From Herpetomonas samuelpessoai (lineage: Eukaryota; Euglenozoa; Kinetoplastea; Trypanosomatida; Trypanosomatidae), in contig JASAOC010002135.1 of NCBI GenBank assembly GCA_030849835.1, positions 124,001 through 188,000 on the forward strand: a DNA stretch of 64,000 nt. Reading direction: 5' to 3'. Shown here piece after piece: positions 29,594 to 38,246 of this stretch (the stretch's first letter is position 1; the number at the start of each line of letters is the position of its first letter). The position numbers and the translations under genes are program-made. A model generated the notes under the pieces. The model did no database searches. It was not told the origin of the DNA and was given only the letters and a program-made list of their open reading frames with translations.

Positions 29594-30028
29594 ATGAGGA
29601 CGGTGACTGAGGCATCAAACCTCGCCGTCGGTATGAAGCTCCACAGAGGCGTAGGGCGTTACGACCACTTCTTGCTGCATGTTTCCCATGGGATATCTCT
29701 CTTCTCTGGCCACTCCTTTTTCGTTTCTGTATGGGTGTCTTCTGTCGTGTGATGCCTGTCCGGATGGGATCCTCTCACGCCGCTTGCAGACTCATAGCGC
29801 GCGCCCGTCCACGACAATACTGATCTTTCCACACACTCACATAGCTGCAAACTCTGACGCTCCGTAAAAAAAAAGAAGACCTTAACCAATTCGTTATTTT
29901 TCAGAACGCTCTTCATTTTCCAAGCCAGCGCACCATTCACCAACTCATTCTCCTTTTCTTTTTTAATCTGCAGCAAAGCGCTCATTTCAAAAGTTGCACC
30001 GCTTTCTTCTCCTCTGTTATAAAAACAA

Positions 30029-30062
30029 TTCTCTCTCGCTCTCTCTTTTATTCTTTCTTCAG
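30029..30062 (+). promoter_or_regulatory. Trans-splice acceptor for transporter 3
   Basis: A dense CT tract ends in TTCTTTCTTCAG, with the AG at 30061-30062. The implied 112-base leader has no ATG before 30175. This is one of the clearest acceptors in the window. Confidence 0.7.
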
Positions 30063-30174
30063 CCTCAGACAAAAGTTCATCATCTTGCATTTCTCACCTT
30101 CTCCATTCGATCGAACGACAAACTTTACACCACCAACCTACCATTCGCCAAGCAGCAGTAGCGGCAGAAACATA

Positions 30175-31803
30175 ATGGAGAAGCACCATAGCCCTCCGAG
30201 CTCTGACATGAGCGACAACGGCGGCGCTCTGATGGACGACCTCGCTCACCAGTTTCACAACGCCGCTCGCGAGCACGCTCAGCACCAGGACCCCAATGGC
30301 AACACCACTTCGTATGATGCCGCACCGTACGACGCGGTGAAGAAGCCTTCGCTAATGAACGCGGACGTGATGGTGGCGGCGACGGTCAATGACCTCGAGG
30401 CCGAAGCCCTTGCGGTGGAGGAGGCGGCTAGAATGAGGGAAGATGGGGAGGAAGAGGAGACGGCGCCTCCCTCCTCCTGTTGTGGTCGTACCGTGCGCAA
30501 GGTGAAGCTCGCCTTTGGCCGGCTCGTCCCTGCCGGCGGCCACATTTCGAACATCTTCAACTTTGCGTCGAGTACGCTTGGCATCGGTATTGTGAGTATG
30601 GCCAGCGGGTTTCACCAGACGGGCGTCGTCCTGTCCGCGATCCTCATGGTGGTCTGCGCGATTCTGATGATTTACTCGTATTACCTGATTGGTCTGACGG
30701 TGGAGCGCACACGTTACAAGTACGACTCGTGGGAGCTCGCCTCGCGTTATTTGCTCTTCCGCGGGGCGGATTATTTCACGTGTGGCATCATGATCTTCTT
30801 CATGTTCGGCACCATGACGGGCTACGTGACGGGCGTGCACGAGCTGATCGAGCCGTTCCTCGATGACGAGAGCGTGAACCCGTTTCTGCGCACGGCGAAT
30901 GGCCGCCGCATCCTCACGGCGACGGTTTGGTTCTTTGGCATGTTCGCCCTCTGCATTCCTCGCAAGGTGTCTTCTCTCCGCTACTTCAGCATCATTGGTG
31001 TTTCTCTCGTCATTTACTTTGTCTTTGCGGTGGTGGCGCGCTCGGCGATGGACGGGATGCCACACGTGCATGAGATGCGCCTCTTCGCGACGGGCCTGGA
31101 TGCGGTGAACGGTCTCAGCCTGTTTATTTTCGCGTTCCTAGGCCACGGACTCGCCGTTCGCATTGCAAAGGAAGCGTGTGAGAACCACGCCAAGCGTCGG
31201 ATTCGCGCCGTCGGTGCAGAGGCTGCGGCACAGGAGAAGCCGCTGAGCACGGGCCGCATGCTCGCCGTTGACTCCACCTGTGCGGTAATGCTGGTGGGCG
31301 TCCTGTACTTTCTCATTGGCGTCTTTGGCTACGCCTACGTCGGCCCCACCATCTCGGGCAGCATCTTTCGCTATTTTCACGTACGCAGCGACCCGATGAT
31401 GTGTGTGGCGTACATTGGCATCCTCGTGAAGGTGTGCGTCGCCTATGCCATTTGCAATCAGGCGTGCCGTCTGCCCATCTACTACTGCCTGCGTCGCTCC
31501 GTCGATACGGCGCCGTTCTGGCTGCACTTTATCGTGACCTGCGTGCTCTGCGTCACCACCCTCATTCTTGGTCTCTTCATTCCGGACATCTCGATTGTGT
31601 TCAACCTGCTGGGCTCCATCTGCGGTGGCGTGCTCGCCTTCCTGCTGCCTGTGTATTTCGTCTGCTACATTGGCGGCTGGACGGTCAAGAAGGTTGGCTT
31701 TCTGCACATCTTCATGGGTGGCCTCAACCTGGTGGCGGGTGTGGTGGCGATTGTGTTTGGCACGGCCGTGACGATTGATGGGTTGGTGAAGCGGTATAAC
31801 TAA
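30175..31803 (+). CDS. AAT: Amino acid transporter, AAAP family, copy 3
   Basis: This 542-residue paralogue has a cytoplasmic N-terminus of about 115 residues containing a Glu-rich stretch, then the hallmark GGHISNIFNFASSTLGIGIV and about eleven membrane segments. Open frame reaches back to a TTG at 30085 without an ATG, so 30175 is the start. Its middle third is almost identical to copy 2, and the final codons (VKRYN) and the stop region also match copy 2. The sequence around residues 490-525 (KKVGFLHIFMGGLNLV) is private to this copy. Substrate unknown. Related trypanosomatid proteins carry arginine, lysine, proline or neutral amino acids. Confidence 0.88.
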   Translation: MEKHHSPPSSDMSDNGGALMDDLAHQFHNAAREHAQHQDPNGNTTSYDAAPYDAVKKPSLMNADVMVAATVNDLEAEALAVEEAARMREDGEEEETAPPSSCCGRTVRKVKLAFGRLVPAGGHISNIFNFASSTLGIGIVSMASGFHQTGVVLSAILMVVCAILMIYSYYLIGLTVERTRYKYDSWELASRYLLFRGADYFTCGIMIFFMFGTMTGYVTGVHELIEPFLDDESVNPFLRTANGRRILTATVWFFGMFALCIPRKVSSLRYFSIIGVSLVIYFVFAVVARSAMDGMPHVHEMRLFATGLDAVNGLSLFIFAFLGHGLAVRIAKEACENHAKRRIRAVGAEAAAQEKPLSTGRMLAVDSTCAVMLVGVLYFLIGVFGYAYVGPTISGSIFRYFHVRSDPMMCVAYIGILVKVCVAYAICNQACRLPIYYCLRRSVDTAPFWLHFIVTCVLCVTTLILGLFIPDISIVFNLLGSICGGVLAFLLPVYFVCYIGGWTVKKVGFLHIFMGGLNLVAGVVAIVFGTAVTIDGLVKRYN

Positions 31804-32399
31804 GCGCGGCAGCGTGTGCACGCCTGCACGGCTCAAATTCTCACGTGTTTTTTCTTTTTCTTTTTCTTTTCTTCTTTTTCGTGTGTCGGTGCGTGAAAGC
31901 GCAACATGCGCACAAGTGCAAGCTGTCGTTTCATCTCTTGCGGAGCCCTCGTTCTGATGTTTTGTAAAAGCAATATTTACATGACGTACGCACGCACACA
32001 CGCACGCTTCCCCTGCATCCTATCTTAAGCCGTACACGTCACTTCCCAGTCGATCCCAGCTCCCCTCTTCTCTCCCACCGCTTCCCTCTCTTCCTGAACG
32101 CGTTGATTTTCAAGACAAACAAACAGACAAACAAAAACAACAACATCAACACGTTGGGTAACGGGTGATGCGGCGAGTGACGTCTTCGTCTTCGGCTTTC
32201 TTTTCCTTTTCCTTTTCTTTTCTTTCTATGTTTTTTGTATTTTTATTATTTTTCTTTCATTGTTGTCGCAAGCACTACATAATTCGCGCAGGATCTGACA
32301 AGGGTGAGAGACGAAGGAACGTCTTCGTGCAAGGTCCAGAAACGACTTGGCGATCGAAGAGAGAAAGAGAGAAAGCGAGAAAGCGAGAGAGTGGAGAGT

Positions 32400-32423
32400 A
32401 ACGAAACCGCCAGAGGTTTCGTT
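32400..32423 (+). other. Stem-loop about 600 bases downstream of transporter 3
   Basis: AACGAAACC (32400-32408) pairs perfectly with GGTTTCGTT (32415-32423) around a six-base loop. This nine-pair stem is the strongest hairpin I noticed in the spacers. It shares its CGAAACC/GGTTTCG core, in reversed order, with the stem-loop at 29569. Confidence 0.5.
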
Positions 32424-34026
32424 GCATTTCATAAATATGATCTCGCTCTCGCTTCCCCCCTCATTCCTTTTCTTTCTCTTTGCTTCTTTTCAATCTTGCT
32501 ATGAATATTTGTACTCACAGCGCCTCTGCAGAAGTCATGGTTCGCCTAATTCATCTGTCCTAAAGTTCCCCACGTGCTTTGCTGCTGCTGCTACCTCTGC
32601 TCTGTCTCAAAGCCTCACCGTCTCCTTTTTTTTTCAGTTTCTTTTCCCACGGCGTTGCTCTGCGTTTCTTCATTTCACCTTTGATGTGTTTCTTTCATTC
32701 TGTCAGTCTCTCACTCACTCACTCACTTGCTCTCCCTTTCGCGTTGCACTTCCATATTCAGGAAACACAACGCAAATCGTTTTATCTCTACGCGTGTGTA
32801 GGTGTGTGTGCAGGCTACTTGCCTATCACACACACTGACACGCGAAGCGGATTCTCCAATCTCTCGATGGCAAACGACGCACGGATGCGAGGACGAACCT
32901 GAGATGCTATTAGCGGAGAGAAAGAGACGGTGGTGAGCCCGTGTCTCTGAATATCAATCAAAGCTCATGCATTCAGAAGCAGTGAAAAAGAAGAAGGGAA
33001 AAAATATATAAGATGAAAGGATGCATTTGTGGGTACTTTTTTGTTCTTTCTCAAAAGTTAAAAACACTTGCACTGTGGACATGACAAGAGCGCGTCACGT
33101 GCTGTGTTTCTTTTTTCAGATTTTTCGAAAAGTTTTTTTTTAAAAAATTAAACAAACTGGTTCTGACGACTTTCTGCCCTCTGATGCCCCCTTTTTTTTT
33201 TTACTTCATGGGTTACGACGTGTCGGACGTGAATCACTCAGCCTTCAGCGTCTTGCACCACCTTCCCTTCCCTTCTCTCCCGCAACACACAATTCGAAGC
33301 TCCTCATTTTTTTTTTTTTACCGTGGAGCCATTTTTTATTTTTTATTTATTCGTTCCATCTTTTTTTTTCTTTTTCGTTCACTCTTTTTTTAATTCTGAG
33401 AGGACTGCCTGTCCACCCCCGACCCATCGCAGTGCAGAACGCTTCCCACAACCGTCTTCTCTCTCTCTCTTCTTCTTTTTTTTTTTGTCCACCGCACAAA
33501 ATGTCGAGGTGCTTTTTTTTTCCCTCCCCTGCGACGTATCTATGCTCACTCTTCACCTCAAGGTCGCCCGCGAGGTAACACCGCGTTTTTTCTTTGCTTT
33601 TTTGTGATCTTATTCGCGTTTTTTAAGTATTGATTTTTATTTTATTTTATAAATTACGTTTCAAAGATAACGACAACTCCTTTTGGGAGCCCCAGTTGTA
33701 TACGACCTTTTCTCCCCCTTTCATTCACGTTACTATATATAAAGAGATGGTTTCCCTTCTTTTTTTTCTTGCATTCTTTTTCCCTCTCTTTCTCCCTCCA
33801 CAGCAAAAAAAAAAAGTCTTTTCAAAATGCTTCCGTTTGTTGCTCAGCTCTTCAGCGTCTGCCAACTATGAGCAGAAAAGATAAAAAGGAAAAATGAAAA
33901 GGTGAAAGGATAGAAAAAAAAACGGTAAGCGTTGAGAGAGAGAGAGAGTTCCCTCCACAGTGGCACACAAAGGGGAAGAAGGAAAAGGAAAGAATGCAAA
34001 AAAAAAAAAAAAGAGTTGCTGCCGCC

Positions 34027-34074
34027 TCTTTTTTTTTTTTCTCTTCGTTTCATCCTATGCTACCGGCGCGTTAG
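34027..34074 (+). promoter_or_regulatory. Probable trans-splice acceptor for the rhomboid gene
   Basis: A long T tract followed by CT-rich sequence leads to the first AG at 34073-34074. The implied 5' UTR would be 524 bases with upstream ATGs. A nearer acceptor without a good tract is possible. Confidence 0.4.
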
Positions 34075-34246
34075 CGGCCTGACAGACGACGAGCTGTTCG
34101 ATCGTCTACCGCACACACATGGCAGCGTGCCAGGCTTTGTGTGTGACCCATGTGTCTATTGGAGATGTGGGGGATGTGGGTACGGACGAATCCACCGCCA
34201 ACTCTCATGGTGCGATGATGCACATACCATGGTACTGTCACTACGT

Positions 34247-34265
34247 TGGTGAGAAGGGCTCACCA
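34247..34265 (+). other. Stem-loop in the putative rhomboid 5' UTR
   Basis: TGGTGAG (34247-34253) pairs with CTCACCA (34259-34265) around a five-base loop. Confidence 0.35.
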
Positions 34266-34598
34266 CTGTGTTTGGACGGCAAACGAAACGAATGACCACG
34301 TATGTCTACTTCCCTCTGGGTTAGACCCCCCACTCCCTCAAGAAAGTAGAAGAATAACACAAGATTCATTTTCTTTTCGGCATTGCATTTCGGAAGTTGC
34401 CGTTATCCCCGTGAACGCGTGTATCCGTATACGCGCGTTAGGCCTGGTTTATTCATCTTTGGGAGAGGGAAGCACGTGAGAAAACGAAGAGGCAGAAAGC
34501 AGAAATAACAACAACAATTTCGTAGTCATTCCCGCACGATAAATTACACACGCACAGACACGGAAACATACAACGCACGCGCTGCCCGCTTTTCATTC

Positions 34599-36221
34599 AT
34601 GGTGAAGGTGGACACGCTTTGCCTGTGCCTCCGGCTGGCTCCTGTCACGCTGCTCGTCGCCGTGCACTGCAGTGGGGGCCACTGGGCGACCGACGACGAG
34701 GCTCGCGAGCGCGCGCTGCGACACGGCTTCAGCGTGGAGCTCTTTCCCGAACGCCCCTTATCTGTTCTAACGCACATGTTTGTGCACATCTCCTCGCAGC
34801 ATTTGCTGTCTAACCTTTTCTCTCTCGCGTCGACGCTCATGGAGTTTGGCGGCGAGGACACGATGCGCGACAATGTGGAAGAAGACGATGTTCCCGTCGT
34901 GGCGAAGCGTTCGCTGGCGTCGCTTCTTGTGATGACGGTGGGTGGCATTGTGGGAGGTCTCGGCGGACAGATGTTGTACAACCAAACCAAGGTCGCGAGG
35001 CGTCGAGAAGAGGCGGAGCGGCTGCGCGCCGAGCAGCGCGCGCTTCGACGTCACGGCACGGGCACCGCATCCTCGTCGCGGAAGGACCGCGAACGGATTG
35101 TCGGCGAACCTAAAAAAGGCATGTCCAAGATTCGCAAGCCCAACATGTCGCGGCTGTGGTCCGACGATGGCAGCCTTGCGGCCAAGAGCCTCATTGAACA
35201 TAAAACTGGGAATGCGGGAGCATCCAGAAAGGAAGCGAAGGAGGCAGACAGCGCTGTCGCGGCAGCAGCCTTGTCGTCCGCTTCCTCCTCTCCGCTGTTG
35301 GCCGATGGCGCCACGGTGCAGACGGCGGCAGCGACGCAACAAGTGGCGGCAGGCACCGGGACGGCAGCAGCCGTAGCGGCATCTGCGTCACCAGCCGCAC
35401 CGGTGCGGCGGCGAGAGGTTCTATCGTTGGCGGACACCTACACGACGAACCTGCGCGAGCGCGTTATTAAAAAAATGCGTGGCTTCATCGTTCACGACGA
35501 CGACGATTTACGCGACCCCACGAGTCGCTACGCCTCTACCCAACGGTGGGACAGCGATAACGAGGCTGGTGATGTGGTCACCACCACGACGCTTTCGTCA
35601 TCGCATGGGGTCGCGCGTGACGATTTCTCTGGCGCCACGGATGGGGCGAATGAGGTGGGAAATTTCATCACACGAGCCTTCAAGCGCGCGCAGCTCTCTG
35701 CGAAGGCGTGGAGCGCCTCAAAAGCAGCCGACGCGCAGGCGCTGCTGAACCGCAACATGCTCATGTGCGGCGCCTCTGCGGGCGTCTGTGCGCTCTCTGG
35801 CTTTAACCTCACGTATTACCGTCGGCCCATCACCGCGCTGTGTCTGGCGCTTCCTGAAATGCTCATCCTCGCCAATGAAATCATGAGCAGCTGCTCGAGT
35901 GAGGCAGCCTCGTCATGGCGTACGCTGCTGCCCGGGCAAACGGTAGGGCACGCCGCGCATGTCGGTGGGTTTGTGGTGGGTGCCGGCATGGGTCTTCTCT
36001 GGCGATGGGTCGCACCGCTGCGGAAGGGCAACGCCGTCCGAAGGCGCACCGAGAAGGCCCGGCAGCAGCGGGAAGCGGAGGAACGCGCGGCCTCGCAGCA
36101 GTGGCGCCGCGCACGACCGAGGGCGAGTGAGGGGAGTGAGACCGGCAGCTACAGCCACGCGTACGCGAGCCATCAGCATAGCAGTAGCGGCGGCAATGGA
36201 AGTGGCGTGTACACTTATTAG
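34599..36221 (+). CDS. Rhomboid-family intramembrane serine protease with large internal insertion
   Basis: Rhomboids cut transmembrane substrates within the membrane. Residues 58-72 (THMFVHISSQHLLSN) have the same His and Asn spacing as the second membrane helix of bacterial GlpG. CGASAG carries the putative catalytic Ser393, and AHVGGFVVGAGMG carries the putative catalytic His454, so the Ser-His dyad is present. The usual GxSG is GASA here. Between the third hydrophobic segment (about 106-125) and the Ser-bearing helix lies a hydrophilic, Ala/Ser-rich and basic insertion of about 250 residues. At 540 residues the protein is much longer than a simple rhomboid. The first segment (about 7-24) may act as a signal anchor. 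Trypanosomes have rhomboid-like subunits in the mitochondrial inner-membrane import complex, so a mitochondrial role is possible, but I see no classical presequence. Confidence 0.75.
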   Translation: MVKVDTLCLCLRLAPVTLLVAVHCSGGHWATDDEARERALRHGFSVELFPERPLSVLTHMFVHISSQHLLSNLFSLASTLMEFGGEDTMRDNVEEDDVPVVAKRSLASLLVMTVGGIVGGLGGQMLYNQTKVARRREEAERLRAEQRALRRHGTGTASSSRKDRERIVGEPKKGMSKIRKPNMSRLWSDDGSLAAKSLIEHKTGNAGASRKEAKEADSAVAAAALSSASSSPLLADGATVQTAAATQQVAAGTGTAAAVAASASPAAPVRRREVLSLADTYTTNLRERVIKKMRGFIVHDDDDLRDPTSRYASTQRWDSDNEAGDVVTTTTLSSSHGVARDDFSGATDGANEVGNFITRAFKRAQLSAKAWSASKAADAQALLNRNMLMCGASAGVCALSGFNLTYYRRPITALCLALPEMLILANEIMSSCSSEAASSWRTLLPGQTVGHAAHVGGFVVGAGMGLLWRWVAPLRKGNAVRRRTEKARQQREAEERAASQQWRRARPRASEGSETGSYSHAYASHQHSSSGGNGSGVYTY

Positions 36222-38246
36222 TCAAAGAGAAATATATTTGCATGAAGGCGTGTGGTAAAAAACAAACGGGTGACGCGTGGTGGCTGAGTTATGTCTCGGA
36301 GCGGCTCAGATTTGCTGTCCTTCTCCATTGGTCGCACGCGCGTCGATGTTGGCATGGTGTGTTCGGTGATTTTTTCAAATGTCCTTCTTGTTTTTTGTGG
36401 TGTTTCCTACCGACACGGAGAAATGCGCTTCGTGCGTCGTGCGTCTCTCGGTACCTCTGCGCACGGGCCATGAATCTTGATGTTGAAAGGCTGAAAGAGC
36501 AAGAATGGGCTTCACATGCGAGGACGACTTTTTCTAAAAAAGATGTTTTTATGTTTTGCGATGATGCTTCCTTCTGTGTCGCACCTTCTCTCCGTTTTTA
36601 TTCTTGACGCACTCACAGATATCAACTGACAGCTCTCTTTCCCCCTCTTTTTTTTTTCTTATGATGAAGTTTCGTGGAGGAAACGGTATTCTTCAAGCAA
36701 TAAACGTTACATCGCAACAACAACAGCAACAACCGCAAAAAAAAAAAAAAAAAAGCATCTACGAATGGACTGTTCACTGCATCTTTTTTTCCCCTTTATC
36801 TCTTTTTCTTCAGTCGTCCTATTTTTTTTTTCTTAAATGATGATTCATCTACGCTATAGTCTCCAACTTCCCGTCTTCTGTTTTTTTTTTTAATTATAGC
36901 TTCCAATCCTTAATGACCCCTCTGTTTTCCTTCGCTCGCCTTCTTCTTCCGTTTTCTTTTTCTCAGCGGCGGCTCTTGTACCAAACCTCTTTTTTCTTTT
37001 TCGCTTCCTTCCTTATGTGACGTCTTTTTTTCTTTTTTGTTTCAGCCTTCAGAAGCTCACTGGCAACCGCCATGATTGGCGGAAAGAATACCGTAAAGGC
37101 TATTGTGGGCTATATGCAGTGCTTCTTCTAACGCGAAGGACACACCAACGTGCACTATATTTTCAAAAACAACAACAAAAACGTAGCATATTTCTCATTC
37201 ATGATGACACATCTCATCTCACCTCATGAACCCTCTTTTTTTCCAGACGAGTTTCTCACTTTTCGTCTGTGACGCCTCAAAACTGAAAACAAAAAAGAAA
37301 CAACGATACCCTGAAGCTGCGTATCGTATGTCTTTGCCCACCATATGTCATCTGTGCGGATGGATGGGAGAGGAAGTGACCGCGTTGGGTGTGTGAAGGA
37401 AAAAAAAGGAGAGAAAGAGAAAGAGAGATGGTGAAGCGGTCCGGTGATAGACACGTCGAGATATCACCCAGAAAACAACCGCACCTGACATTCGTCATGT
37501 GTTATTCTCTGCCTTTGTTTTCCTTTCTTTCTTTCTTTCTTTCTCTCTTTCAGCTTCTTCCACTCATCCTCTTGTGTCTCGTCGTATCGCACTGCGCTTT
37601 CCCTGTGGTCCTCTTGTCTCTTCTTTTTGTCCATTGTACATTCCGTGATGGGACGGCATCGAACCACCTCGCAGCACTTTTCCCCCTCTCCAGATCTCCT
37701 CACAACAGCTCCTTACAAATACAAAAACAAAAACAAAACCAACAAAATAAATAAAAGACAATGCATTCCTGTACATGGTCATGGTGCTCAGACGAACATG
37801 GCGCAGGTGTCAAGAAGATGTGAGAGCACCCACACTGGGTATTGTTTCTGGCAGTCGTTGGGCTGCAAGCGGGGGACCATCGGACAATCGCTCGAGGTCG
37901 CCGTTGTCTCTCCGACCTTCACCTGCGGTAGTGAAGCCAAAAAGCGAAGAGTATTCAGACTGACAGGGCACGTGGTGCACCCCTTCCCTGTTTTTTAAAA
38001 ATACTTTACCATGTCTACTTGTCGATAATGAGAACCATATATGCGTTTGCTGCAAACACGAACACGCTTAACAAATGCGACCGTTGCATGCTGCCGTCGT
38101 TTCTTCTTCTTCTTCTTCATGCTCCACAACACTTCTACTTCCTTTGTCACTGTTCAGCTCATCTTCACTCACGAAGCGAACCATTCGCTCTTTATTTTTC
38201 GTCTTCTCATCTTTGAAACGTGATTGGTGTTCAGATCGTTCGCGAC
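36222..38246. other. Spacer between rhomboid and type I protein genes
   Basis: The 2.0-kb spacer holds poly-T, poly-A and CAA repeats. Bases about 36240-36600 and 37770-38000 are more balanced, but their frames (up to 123 codons) look non-coding. I see no RNA gene. Confidence 0.55.
38101..38158 (+). promoter_or_regulatory. Probable trans-splice acceptor for the type I protein
   Basis: A TTC-rich tract ends in CTGTTCAG, with the AG at 38157-38158. A second candidate AG at 38233-38234 lies only 12 bases before the ATG at 38247. Confidence 0.5.

Larger units (their letters stand above)
27879..30174. other. Spacer between transporters 2 and 3
   Basis: The 2.3-kb spacer is T-rich with poly-T and CT runs. 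Bases about 29530-29830 are GC-balanced and of high complexity but have no convincing frame; they could be UTR or a non-coding RNA. Confidence 0.55.
20077..31803 (+). repeat. Tandem array of three amino acid transporter genes
   Basis: Three direct paralogues start at 20077, 26313 and 30175. Stretches of near-identical DNA, including third codon positions, alternate with diverged parts. Bases 26917-27028 and 30838-30949 differ at one site in my reading. The last roughly 80 coding bases of copies 1 and 2 before their divergent C-termini are also the same. N-termini and spacers do not match. Confidence 0.85.
31804..34598. other. Spacer between transporter 3 and rhomboid gene
   Basis: The 2.8-kb spacer is AT-rich up to about 34030 with many poly-T runs. 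Bases about 34075-34598 are GC-balanced, lie after a good acceptor and contain several short upstream frames, so they are probably the long 5' UTR of the rhomboid gene. Confidence 0.55.

Noticed and set aside
29318-29752. 144-codon frame before transporter 3
   Set aside because: It mixes T-rich repeat translation with the complex island, has no recognisable domain and lies upstream of the likely acceptor of the next gene.
36242-36607. 121-codon frame just after the rhomboid gene
   Set aside because: It begins 20 bases after the stop, inside the probable 3' UTR, with no acceptor and no gene-like codon bias.
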